A DNA stretch of 64,000 nt, taken from NCBI GenBank assembly GCA_020637555.1, contig JACKKF010000010.1, positions 1 to 64,000 on the forward strand. Reading direction: 5' to 3'. Positions 51,772 to 59,974 of the stretch are shown here, piece after piece (position 1 is the first letter of the stretch; the number at the start of each line of letters is the position of its first letter). Position numbers and translations under genes: made by a program. Source of the stretch: Rhodobacter sp. Its GTDB lineage: Bacteria; Pseudomonadota; Alphaproteobacteria; Rhodobacterales; Rhodobacteraceae. The notes under the pieces are model-generated. The model was not told the origin of the DNA and searched no databases. It saw only the letters and a list, made by a program, of their open reading frames with translations.

Positions 51772-53852
51772 GACGCCCCAGGCTGAAATGGGTGATCCTG
51801 GCGATTTTCCTGGCGCTGACGCTGCCCGTTCTCGTCACGATCATCACGATGAACTACGTCGTGACCGAACGCAGGGCGCGCGACGAATCCCTGACCCGCA
51901 TCGCCCAGCACCAGGCCGACGTGGTCCACAGCGTCGATACGCTGTTCCGCGAAGTTTCCACGCTGGTTCAGGCCATGGCCGCAGCCGGGCAACAACAGCC
52001 GGACCTGTTCCTGGACGACGGGGCCATCGACGTTCTGGCCGCGGCGGTGCGCGGAACGCCCGATGTCGTCAGCGCCTATGTCGGCTTGCAGCGGGACGGC
52101 CGTTTCCTTCAGGCGCGGCGCATGTTTGCCGGGCAGGAAGTGCATGGAAACCCCTTGCCCGCCGGCACGCGGTTCGCGCGGCGGACGGTGATCCCGACCG
52201 CACAGGGCGAGGGGCTGGAAACCTATGCGTTCGAAACGCTCGATGGCGAACCGCTGGGCGTTTCCCAGGGTCTCAATCCCTATGATCCGCGCGCGCGCCA
52301 CTGGTATCAGATCACCCAGCAGGCGGACGCCCTGACGGTCTCGGACCCCGATCTGTTCGCGGCGCTGTCGCTGGTCGGCTTTACCATCGCGGCGCCGATC
52401 CACTGGAACGGCGATCTTGCCGGGATCGTCGCCATCGACCTGACGCTGGACGGTCTCTCGCATTACCTGGCCGAGCGCCTGGTCAGCCCCGGGTCGATCA
52501 GCTTCATCCTGGATGCCCAGGGCAATGTGATCGCGAATTCCGCCGAACGCGTCTCGTTTCATGACGACAACGGGCGCTTGCGGCTGCCGCATGTGTCGGA
52601 CTGGGCCGATCCGCTGGCCGGAATCGCCTATAGCCAGCGCGCCCGCGCGGCGGTCGATGGTCAGACCTTTTTCCTGACCCATGACGGTGCCGAATACGCG
52701 GCGTCGCTGCAACCGATCGCCGCCACCCGCGACAAGGCGTGGCAGGTGCTGGTGATTGCGCCGATGGACGATTTCAACGCCGCGATCCGGTTCAGCAACC
52801 AACGCCTGTTGCTGGCGGGGCTTGGCATGACGCTGGCCCAGATCGTCGTCATCTGGTTCCTGGCCCGGCGGATGGCCACTCCGCTGGAACGTCTGGTGAC
52901 CCATGTCGAGCGGATCCGCGAGCTCAATCGCGATCCGATGACGGACCTGCCCCGGTCGCGCATCCGCGAAATCGCGGCATTGTCGAAAGCCGTCGAAACG
53001 CTGGACGCGGCGATCCGCACCTTTGCCTCGTTCGTGCCGGTCAGCCTGGTGCGTGACCTGCTGCAAACCGAACAGCAGATCAGCATCGGCGGCAGCAGCC
53101 GGTTCCTGACCGTGTTCTTCTCGGATATCGAAGGGTTTTCGGAACTGTCGGAAACGATCCCCGCGCAGGAACTGGTCGAGCGCATCTCGGACTATCTGAG
53201 CATCGCGACGGCCGAAGTCAACCGCGAGGGCGGAACGATCGACAAGTTCATCGGCGATGGGGTCATGGCGTTCTGGGGGGCGCCCAATGTGATCGACGAT
53301 CATGCCCTGTGCGCCTGTGTCGCCGCGATGCGCGTGTCCCATGCGATCGACCGGCTGAACGACGATCTTGAGCACCGCGGGCGCAAGCCCCTGAACATCA
53401 GGATCGGCATTCACAGCGATGCGGTGGTGGTGGGCAATATCGGCTCGTCCGAGAGATTGAACTATACCGTTCTGGGCGACGGGGTGAACATCGCGGCGCG
53501 GCTCGAGGCCCTGAACAAGGCGTATGGCACCCGCATCTGCATCAGCCATGCCGTCTATCGCGAGGCCGGAAGCGCCCTGTGGGTGCGCCCGATGGGCGAG
53601 GTGCAGGTCAAGGGCCGCCGCGCGCAGATCATCGTCTACGAGTTGATGGGTATCGTGGGCCACGGGCCGGATCTGGAACCCTCGGCCGACAGGCAACTCC
53701 TGGCACGGCTCACATGGGAGGCCTTTGACCTGCGGTGCGCGGGGGACGCCGCGGGCGCACGCGCGCTCTATGCCCGCATCCTCGAATCGTTCCCGGACGA
53801 TCCCGTCGCGCGCGGCAATCTGGCGGATCTGTCCGAAACCGCGTCAGCCTGA
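51768..53852 (+). CDS. Membrane-bound class III nucleotide cyclase with dCache sensor
   Basis: A 694-residue protein: membrane helix (about 7-28), periplasmic double-Cache sensor domain (about 30-335), second membrane helix (about 345-368), HAMP-like linker, and a class III cyclase domain (about 440-620). Metal Asp453 (FFSDIEGFS) and Asp497 (KFIGDGVMAFWGAP), adenine-selecting Lys493 and Thr567 (NYTVLGDGVN) and transition-state Asn574 and Arg578 are all present, which predicts active adenylate cyclase. A GTG start overlaps the DUF3307 stop. It likely converts a periplasmic ligand signal into cAMP that activates the neighbouring patatin phospholipases. Confidence 0.9.
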   Translation: MRRPRLKWVILAIFLALTLPVLVTIITMNYVVTERRARDESLTRIAQHQADVVHSVDTLFREVSTLVQAMAAAGQQQPDLFLDDGAIDVLAAAVRGTPDVVSAYVGLQRDGRFLQARRMFAGQEVHGNPLPAGTRFARRTVIPTAQGEGLETYAFETLDGEPLGVSQGLNPYDPRARHWYQITQQADALTVSDPDLFAALSLVGFTIAAPIHWNGDLAGIVAIDLTLDGLSHYLAERLVSPGSISFILDAQGNVIANSAERVSFHDDNGRLRLPHVSDWADPLAGIAYSQRARAAVDGQTFFLTHDGAEYAASLQPIAATRDKAWQVLVIAPMDDFNAAIRFSNQRLLLAGLGMTLAQIVVIWFLARRMATPLERLVTHVERIRELNRDPMTDLPRSRIREIAALSKAVETLDAAIRTFASFVPVSLVRDLLQTEQQISIGGSSRFLTVFFSDIEGFSELSETIPAQELVERISDYLSIATAEVNREGGTIDKFIGDGVMAFWGAPNVIDDHALCACVAAMRVSHAIDRLNDDLEHRGRKPLNIRIGIHSDAVVVGNIGSSERLNYTVLGDGVNIAARLEALNKAYGTRICISHAVYREAGSALWVRPMGEVQVKGRRAQIIVYELMGIVGHGPDLEPSADRQLLARLTWEAFDLRCAGDAAGARALYARILESFPDDPVARGNLADLSETASA

Positions 53853-53859
53853 CGACGCC

Positions 53860-55623
53860 TTATCCGCGCAACATGGCCAGCGTGGGGGTCCCTGCCCCGT
53901 CAAGCCGGTCGCGCAGCGCGCGATGGGCCCCGTCAAAGGCCTCGCGTCCCCGGGTCCAATCCAGAAACGACATGCCCCGTGGCAGCGGCACTTCGACAAA
54001 GACATCCTCGCCCGGCGCGATATCGGCCAGCGCGCGGCGCGAGGTGATCGTCATCGCATCGGCCAGGATCGCAAACAGCGAGGGGGGCGCATCGGCCGGC
54101 GCGCCGCTGACAAGGCTGCGCATCACCTCGAACCGGCCCGGCAACCTGTCATAGGTGCGCGCCGAGGTCATCGGTTCGGTCGATGGAAAACCCAGCACGA
54201 TGTTGCGCCCCGGCTTGAGCGAGCGCATCACGCCGATCGGCGTGTTGTCCATCAACCCTCCGTCGATCCAGACATGCCCCTCGGCGGTGACGAAAGGCTG
54301 AAAAATGCCCGGCAACGAGGTCGACGCCCGCACCGCCTGCCACAACGGACCGCGCCGGATCGTCACGCGCGCGGCCTCGGTCAGGCTGGTTGCCACCGCG
54401 AAAAAGGGAACGCGCAGATCCTCGATATCGCCGGTTCCCAGATGCCGGCGCAATTCGACATCGAACACCTGATGATCCAGCACGCTGTAGCGGGGAAAGG
54501 CATATTTCGACATCGCCTTCTTGCGCAGGAACATGTCTTCGAGCATCGCGATCCCGTCGTCGGGGGTAATGCCGGCGGCCAGGGCCCCGGCGATGGCTGA
54601 CCCGATGCTGGTGCCGCCGATCATGTCGATCTCGATGCCCGCTTCCTGCAGGGCCTTGCAGGCGCCGAAATGGGCCGTGCCAAAGGACCCGCCGCCGCAC
54701 ATCACCAGGCCCGTCGCCTCGCCTCGCAGAAAGCGACCCAGCCGCGCGATATCGGCTGCCACGCCGGCGCGAATGTTGTGATGCAGCGCCACAGGGCGGT
54801 CGGCCAGCCATGCGCCCCCGCCGGTCACGGATTGGCCCGAGACGAACCAGCGGGCCAGGTGCAGGTTCTCGGGCAGGGTCTCGGCCAGGATGCGGTGTTC
54901 CAGGCCGGTCAGCCCCGGCGCATCGCGTGCATCGCGCACCATGACCACGGTGTCGGCCTGGGCGAGCGCCGCCGAGGTCAGCGCATCGTCCTGCGCATCG
55001 GGCACGATCAGCAGAACGTGCTGCCCGTCCTGTTCGATACGGGCGACGGCATCGGCCAGCCCCTCGGCCTGGGTCACGACAATCGTCTGCCAGTCGAACC
55101 GCGCGGCAAACTCGGCTTGCAGTCCCCGGGCCAGGACGGGGTCCAGGCCGCGGCCGCCAGCCTCGATCACAACGCTCACGCGGCCTGCCCGGGGCTGCAA
55201 TTCGGGCGTGGCCGCGACGCTGCGCCCCAGCCTTGCCGCCAGTGTCGCCAGAATGCCCTGCACCAGCTGCGGGGATTGGGCAATCAGGGCATCATATTTG
55301 TCGCGCCCCAGCCGCAGGACGGCACTTTCGCGCGCGGCAACCACGGTCGCGCTGCGGGGCGTTCCGGCGAAAAAGCCGATTTCGCCCACCGGCTCGCCTG
55401 TGCCGATCTCGGCAATCGGGCGACCATCGGACAGCACGACGAACCGACCGCGCAGCACAAGATACAGCGCATCCGGCTGGTCGCCGCGCCGCATCAGGAC
55501 GGTTCCGCGTGGCAAGGTCCGGATTTCGGCGTCGCGCGCGATCTGGGCAAGTTCGGCGTCGGACAACCCGCTCAGCGAGTCCAGCCGGCGCAGCGCCGGG
55601 ATCATGGTCGGATCAGGGGTCAT
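53860..55623 (-). CDS. cNMP-binding patatin-like phospholipase, copy 2
   Basis: A 587-residue paralogue of the protein at 49586 with the same domain order. In the cNMP domain Glu81 and Arg90 (GEIGFFAGTPRSATV) are conserved; the dyad is Ser339 in GTSIG and Asp454 in DGGLMD; the oxyanion motif is GGGSFGTAH, again with Phe instead of Arg. It converges on the cyclase gene with a 7-bp gap, and is the last gene of a leftward operon with permease genes upstream (38-bp gap). Two active-looking effectors therefore flank one cyclase. Substrate preference may differ. Confidence 0.9.
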   Translation of the reverse strand: MTPDPTMIPALRRLDSLSGLSDAELAQIARDAEIRTLPRGTVLMRRGDQPDALYLVLRGRFVVLSDGRPIAEIGTGEPVGEIGFFAGTPRSATVVAARESAVLRLGRDKYDALIAQSPQLVQGILATLAARLGRSVAATPELQPRAGRVSVVIEAGGRGLDPVLARGLQAEFAARFDWQTIVVTQAEGLADAVARIEQDGQHVLLIVPDAQDDALTSAALAQADTVVMVRDARDAPGLTGLEHRILAETLPENLHLARWFVSGQSVTGGGAWLADRPVALHHNIRAGVAADIARLGRFLRGEATGLVMCGGGSFGTAHFGACKALQEAGIEIDMIGGTSIGSAIAGALAAGITPDDGIAMLEDMFLRKKAMSKYAFPRYSVLDHQVFDVELRRHLGTGDIEDLRVPFFAVATSLTEAARVTIRRGPLWQAVRASTSLPGIFQPFVTAEGHVWIDGGLMDNTPIGVMRSLKPGRNIVLGFPSTEPMTSARTYDRLPGRFEVMRSLVSGAPADAPPSLFAILADAMTITSRRALADIAPGEDVFVEVPLPRGMSFLDWTRGREAFDGAHRALRDRLDGAGTPTLAMLRG

Positions 55624-55661
55624 GGCACGGGTCGCTGCGGTTCGGGATCGGGCGGGGCCGG

Positions 55662-56309
55662 TCAGGTCTGGGCGGCAGCGACACGGCGCAAACGCCGGTC
55701 CACCACGCCGTGGGAAATGCGGATGGGCAGCACGAACAGTCGCTGCGCCAGAATGAAAAGCACGCCGCAGACAGCAAAGAACACCATGCGGTTCGCCGGG
55801 TCGGGGATCTGTTCCGACGTATACATCACCACCGACATCGCCTCGGGCACACCGATCGCGGCCCCCAGGCACGAGGTCGAGATCAGCACCTGCGTGGCGC
55901 GCCCGATCCCGGGAAGGATCAGCCACGCGGCACGGTGGTCGCCCTCGGCGCGCTTGCGCAACATCGCGTCGAACAGGTTGATGCCGTAGGACAGGACGAA
56001 GGGCGCGCTGCCCAGGATCAGGATGACCAGCGGCAGGTTGTGGCCCAGCAGCGGCGGCAGTCGGGTGCCGTCGCCCAGCATCCCGGCCAGAAAGAACATG
56101 GCAATGAATACCGGAGTTGCATGCATCACGGCCCGGATCCCCCGCAGCAGCAGTCGCAGGGGGCGGGGCCCTGCCCGCAGGCCCAGGGCCAGCACAAATG
56201 CCACGGGCAGAAACAGAAGCAGCGTCATCAGGGCCGACAGCAGGTTCAGGCGCAGGCCCACCAGGAACTCGGTCAGGAAATCGACGGACAGGGCATCGAA
56301 TGCGGTCAT
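55662..56309 (-). CDS. Amino-acid-type ABC permease
   Basis: A 215-residue His/Glu/Gln-type permease with about five membrane helices and a late EAA-like region (RRAAWLILPGIGRATQVLISTSCLGAAIGVPEAM). It follows the SBP-permease fusion by 6 bp, so the two proteins probably pair as the membrane part of one importer. No ATPase is encoded next to it. Confidence 0.82.
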   Translation of the reverse strand: MTAFDALSVDFLTEFLVGLRLNLLSALMTLLLFLPVAFVLALGLRAGPRPLRLLLRGIRAVMHATPVFIAMFFLAGMLGDGTRLPPLLGHNLPLVILILGSAPFVLSYGINLFDAMLRKRAEGDHRAAWLILPGIGRATQVLISTSCLGAAIGVPEAMSVVMYTSEQIPDPANRMVFFAVCGVLFILAQRLFVLPIRISHGVVDRRLRRVAAAQT

Positions 56310-56315
56310 CGCAGG

Positions 56316-57956
56316 TTACCTCCAGCCCGGAAAGACAAGGGGCAGCGCCCGCTTGGTCAGATGGCCCGCCAGAAAGACGATGGCGACGTAGAACACAAGC
56401 AACAGCCAGTAATAGAAGGTCTGCGATCCCGAAAACGCGGTCACGCCGTTGATGGCGTTCAGCAGGTCCGGCACGCCGATGATGCTGGCGGCCGAGATGC
56501 CGCGCACGGCGTTCACGATATAGGCGTCGATCTCGGACGACGCGACGGCCAGCGCCGCCTGAAACCGGGACTGGCCGCTTGTGGCGGGGACGATGCGATA
56601 GGCCTCGGCCACGGCCTGCCCGGCAAAGGCGCCATTGATGGTCGAGATCGCCGCAACGGCGGCCAGCATCGCCGAGCCATAGGAAAAGGTCAGCGCCCAG
56701 GCCGAGAGCGTCCCCATCAGGACCAGGATCAGATACATGGGGTAGTTCTGAAAGATCAGCACGAAGACCTGGGCCGGCAGGCGCACCAGCCAGCGCGGAC
56801 TGATCAGCAGCCTGGCCAGCCCCAGCCCCACCAGAACGACACCGACGACAGACAGCACCACCACCAGAAGTGAAACCTTGAGGCCGCCGATGAAGGTTTC
56901 CCAGGCGATCTCGCTTTCCATGAATCCGAGCCGGATGTTCACCCCCAGCGTGTCAGTCAGCAGCGCCTCGAGCCGGTCGGCGAGATCGGCGACCGGGCTT
57001 GCGTCCAGACGCATTTCCAGCGGCGGGTCCAGGCATGAGTCGGGCGCGGTGCGGCACTGGTCGGTGTTCCAGCGCGCCTGCTGGTCGATCAGGTATTGCA
57101 CCGGCAACCCCTGGGCGGACGCAAGGCGCACGAACGTCCCGTCGCGATGCATGTCGGCCAGGATATTCGACATCGCCGTCGCCAGGGCCGGCGGCGTATC
57201 CAGCGCCATGGCCATCCCCCAGGGCACGGCGGCAAAGCCCAGCAGGCGCTGATAGCGCGAGCCGTCATCCTGCAGCCCGAGGGTCGGAACCAGGAGCGTG
57301 TTATCCTGCGCGATCATCGGGCAGAGTTCGGAATTCAGCGCCTCGATCAGGGTTTGCGGCCGAGAGAACAGCATCAGGCGCCCGACATTCGGCGCCAGCA
57401 GCACATTCGAATAGTTGCCCACCGTCGTGCAGACCATGCGCCCGGCCATGTCGTCCCAGTTCTGGATCGGCAGTCCACGGGGTCCGACGATGATGGTTTC
57501 GGAACTGTAGTAATGGGGTCGCAGGAAAAAGGCCGACGGATCGCGCTGCGTATTGTGTCCCATCGTCGCCAGCACCAGGTCGATGGTGCCCTCGGTGACC
57601 GCGGAAAGCCGCGTCACCGGTGTGACGGGTTCGAACTGCACATGGACACCCAGGCGTCTGCCGATCTCGCGCGCGATCTCGATCTCGTATCCCTCCAGCC
57701 CCGTCGGCCCCATCGTGCCAAAACGCGGGTAATCGGTGCGCACCCCGATCCGGATCTCGTTCTGGCACACGATCCGCTCTTCGACGGGCGGCAGGCTGCT
57801 GGTGCCGCAACGGGGCTCGATCTGGGCGCGATAGGCAGCGACCTCGGGGCTCAACGCCTGTGTCTGGCCCGGTGTCTGGCCCTGCGCGGGCCGCGCCAGA
57901 CCGGAGAAAACCAGAGAGGACACGGCAAGCATCACCAGGGAAAGAGCGCGGAGCAT
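56316..57956 (-). CDS. Fused substrate-binding and permease protein (SBP_bac_3 + BPD_transp_1)
   Basis: A 546-residue protein: signal peptide, an SBP_bac_3 domain (about 60-330; RIGVRTDYPRFGTMG, GYEIEIAREIGRRLGV, TIDLVLATMGHN) and a permease module (about 350-545; QNYPMYLILVLMG, QSRFQAALAVASSEIDAYIVNAVRG). Fusing the receptor to the channel avoids diffusion of the receptor. Cys residues in the SBP (CGTSSLPPVEERIVC, CRTAPDSC) may form disulfides. An ATPase partner is missing here, unlike a normal importer. Confidence 0.85.
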   Translation of the reverse strand: MLRALSLVMLAVSSLVFSGLARPAQGQTPGQTQALSPEVAAYRAQIEPRCGTSSLPPVEERIVCQNEIRIGVRTDYPRFGTMGPTGLEGYEIEIAREIGRRLGVHVQFEPVTPVTRLSAVTEGTIDLVLATMGHNTQRDPSAFFLRPHYYSSETIIVGPRGLPIQNWDDMAGRMVCTTVGNYSNVLLAPNVGRLMLFSRPQTLIEALNSELCPMIAQDNTLLVPTLGLQDDGSRYQRLLGFAAVPWGMAMALDTPPALATAMSNILADMHRDGTFVRLASAQGLPVQYLIDQQARWNTDQCRTAPDSCLDPPLEMRLDASPVADLADRLEALLTDTLGVNIRLGFMESEIAWETFIGGLKVSLLVVVLSVVGVVLVGLGLARLLISPRWLVRLPAQVFVLIFQNYPMYLILVLMGTLSAWALTFSYGSAMLAAVAAISTINGAFAGQAVAEAYRIVPATSGQSRFQAALAVASSEIDAYIVNAVRGISAASIIGVPDLLNAINGVTAFSGSQTFYYWLLLVFYVAIVFLAGHLTKRALPLVFPGWR

Positions 57957-57972
57957 CGCGGGCCTCGTATCG

Positions 57973-58662
57973 TCAGGAGATCAGGCTTCGGGGCTTTTCG
58001 GCGCCAATCAGGCACACCTCGAGAAAGACGTGCCGCCCGACGCGCACGAAACCTTCCGCCCGCGCGGCATCGGGATCCAGAGCGGCACATTTTTCTGGGC
58101 CCATCGCGACAAGCACGATATCGCGCACGCTGGCCGACAGACCGTCGCCGGCCAGGCGGTCCAGCGTGCGCTGCAGGCCGATGCATCGGTTCTGGGTGAA
58201 CACCGCCCGACCGCCGGGGTTCAGGCGCGCTGCCAGGCCGTCAAGGAACGGATCGACGAACTGCCGCCCGTCCGCCCCGCCCGACGCCCAGTGCGGCGAC
58301 CGATTGCCCGGTCTGAACGACGCACCGGGAAAGTTCGGCAGATTGGCGACGACCAGGTCAAAGGTTTCATCCAGGGCGATGGCCTGCCAAATCGACCCCG
58401 CACGCAGGTCCCAGCGCGACCCGGGCGCGGTATCGGCCAGGGCGTGGCGGGCGACAGCCAGCGCGTCGGGGTCGATGTCGGTGGCGACCGCATGGGACGC
58501 GCCCAGTTTCAGCGCGGTTTGCGCCAGGATGCCCGACCCCGTGCCGATGTCGCAGACCGTGGCGTCGCGCGCGACCCCGGACTCGGCCATCAGGTGCCGG
58601 ACGATCATCGCCGAGTATTCGCTTGGCGTGAACTGGGCCGGGTCGATGCTATCCACAGTCAT
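57973..58662 (-). CDS. Class I SAM-dependent methyltransferase
   Basis: A 229-residue Rossmann methyltransferase. SAM motif I is VCDIGTGSGILAQTAL, the acidic motif ATDIDPDAL follows, and a VVANLPNFPG stretch takes the place of the (N/D)PPY motif of PrmC/N6-adenine enzymes. The Asn-Pro is retained, but the tetrad is altered, so a target amine cannot be assigned. It has a GAGGT ribosome site. It is 16 bp before the SBP-permease gene and 22 bp after DUF4399, forming part of the same operon. Confidence 0.82.
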   Translation of the reverse strand: MTVDSIDPAQFTPSEYSAMIVRHLMAESGVARDATVCDIGTGSGILAQTALKLGASHAVATDIDPDALAVARHALADTAPGSRWDLRAGSIWQAIALDETFDLVVANLPNFPGASFRPGNRSPHWASGGADGRQFVDPFLDGLAARLNPGGRAVFTQNRCIGLQRTLDRLAGDGLSASVRDIVLVAMGPEKCAALDPDAARAEGFVRVGRHVFLEVCLIGAEKPRSLIS

Positions 58663-58684
58663 GGCGGAACCTCGATCGGGGCGT

Positions 58685-59146
58685 CTATTCGACGTTGATG
58701 GTGATCTGTTCCGACATGACCGGCGGGTTGTGCGGCACATGCCCGGCGTCACCCAGCACCAGTTGCAGGGTGTGGGGGCCGGGGCTCAGGTCCAGCGTGA
58801 CCTGCGTCTGGCCGCCGCCAAAGTGGCGGTGATGCTCGTCCGAGGGCAGACCCATCGAGGCATCGTCGCCATCAACCGAGCCAAAGGGCGGCCGATCGAT
58901 CAGCAGATGATGGTGGCCGGTGTGATCGCGTTCGACCCCGGCTGGCGCCACGCCCATCCCCTGAAGGCCGAAAACCACCGTGACCGGCGACGTCACCGTG
59001 TCACCATCGGCGAGATTGGCGATATAGACCCGCGCGGCCTCGGCCGACGGGGTGTGCCCGCCCGTCATGTGGGTGTTGCCATCGGCAAGGGCGGCCATTG
59101 GGACCGTGCAAAGAACCGCAATGGAAAAAATGGTGTGCAGGCGCAT
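58685..59146 (-). CDS. DUF4399 periplasmic protein
   Basis: A 153-residue exported protein: signal peptide (MRLHTIFSIAVLCTVPMAALA), a beta-rich domain with GHHHLLIDRPP and DEHHRHFGGGQTQVTLDL, and a terminal TINVE. The His clusters may bind metal. DUF4399 has no established role. It has a strong GGGGAGG ribosome site and opens a five-gene leftward operon ending in the second patatin. Confidence 0.85.
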   Translation of the reverse strand: MRLHTIFSIAVLCTVPMAALADGNTHMTGGHTPSAEAARVYIANLADGDTVTSPVTVVFGLQGMGVAPAGVERDHTGHHHLLIDRPPFGSVDGDDASMGLPSDEHHRHFGGGQTQVTLDLSPGPHTLQLVLGDAGHVPHNPPVMSEQITINVE

Positions 59147-59206
59147 CTCTGCCTCCCCGAAAGTGATTAACCGGGGCTATACTGCCAGCGGGGAGGCCGG
59201 CCGCGT

Positions 59207-59224
59207 ATACTCAGAACAGGGTAT
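59207..59224. promoter_or_regulatory. Shared motif A (site 2) at divergent promoter
   Basis: ATACTCAGAACAGGGTAT. Same 18-bp motif as at 49442 (14 of 18 identical). It lies between the DUF4399...patatin-2 operon (start 59146) and the response regulator (start 59297), so one site could serve both directions. Confidence 0.55.
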
Positions 59225-59296
59225 CGCCCAGGGCGCCGGTCGCGCGGATAGTGCAGGGTGAACCCCGTCACGGAGAGGCCGGCAGAGGAGTGGACA

Positions 59297-59974
59297 GTGC
59301 CCCCGACACCCATCGATGTCGTCCGCGTCCTGCTGCTCGAGGACAGCCGACCCCTGCTCGACCGGTTTGCCAGGATCGTCGACGATTGGCCGCGCGCGCG
59401 CCTCGTCAGTGCCTGTGAAACGCTCGAATGCGCGCAACAGGTCATTCGCCAGCACGAGATCGACATTCTGGTCGCGGACATCGACTTGCCCGATGGCAGC
59501 GGAATCGAGGCGATCCGCCTGTTGCAGTCTGAACAACCCGCCGCCCAGGCGGTGGTGGTCTCGGTCCTGCGCGACGGGCCGCGCGTGCTCGAGGCGATCA
59601 AGGGTGGCGCGTCGGGCTATGTGCTGAAGGACGACAGTTACTATGGAATCCGCTCGGCGCTGGAAACCGTGCTGGAAGGCAAGTCGCCGATGTCGGCCAC
59701 CATCGCGCGGCAGATCGTGGATTCAATCCGCGCCGATCCCGCCACCGAGAGCGAACCGCAGAAACCCGCCGTGCCCAATCTTCTGAGCCCGCGCGAGCGC
59801 GAGGTCCTGACGGCCATTGCCCGCGGATTCACCAACAAGGAAGTCGCGAAGCTTCTGGGGATATCGCCAAACACGATCCCGGTGCATGTGCGCAACATCT
59901 ATCGGAAGCTGGAAACCACCAACCGTGTCGAGGCCGTCTACGAGGCGCAGGCACAGGGGTTGATCGACCTGTGA
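59297..59974 (+). CDS. NarL/LuxR-type response regulator
   Basis: A 225-residue regulator. The receiver has the acidic pocket (LLLEDSRP) and the phospho-acceptor Asp61 in VADIDLPDGSG; the Lys of the switch is in VLKDDS. The C-terminal HTH is of the LuxR/NarL type (LSPREREVLTAIARGFTNKEVAKLLGISPNTIPVHVRNIYRKL). The GTG start at 59297 has AGGAG at good distance; a GTG at 59258 is an alternative. It overlaps the kinase gene by 4 bp, so the two form a two-component system. Confidence 0.92.
   Translation: MPPTPIDVVRVLLLEDSRPLLDRFARIVDDWPRARLVSACETLECAQQVIRQHEIDILVADIDLPDGSGIEAIRLLQSEQPAAQAVVVSVLRDGPRVLEAIKGGASGYVLKDDSYYGIRSALETVLEGKSPMSATIARQIVDSIRADPATESEPQKPAVPNLLSPREREVLTAIARGFTNKEVAKLLGISPNTIPVHVRNIYRKLETTNRVEAVYEAQAQGLIDL

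Noticed and set aside
51741..53696. 651-codon minus-strand frame opposite the cyclase
   Set aside because: Antisense to a gene with full catalytic motifs; no recognisable domain.
49586..55623. Known CBASS or Pycsar locus
   Set aside because: No CD-NTase, and the cyclase is a membrane Cache-type class III enzyme with standard adenylate residues; the known systems have soluble cyclases and other effectors. Kept as an undescribed relative instead.
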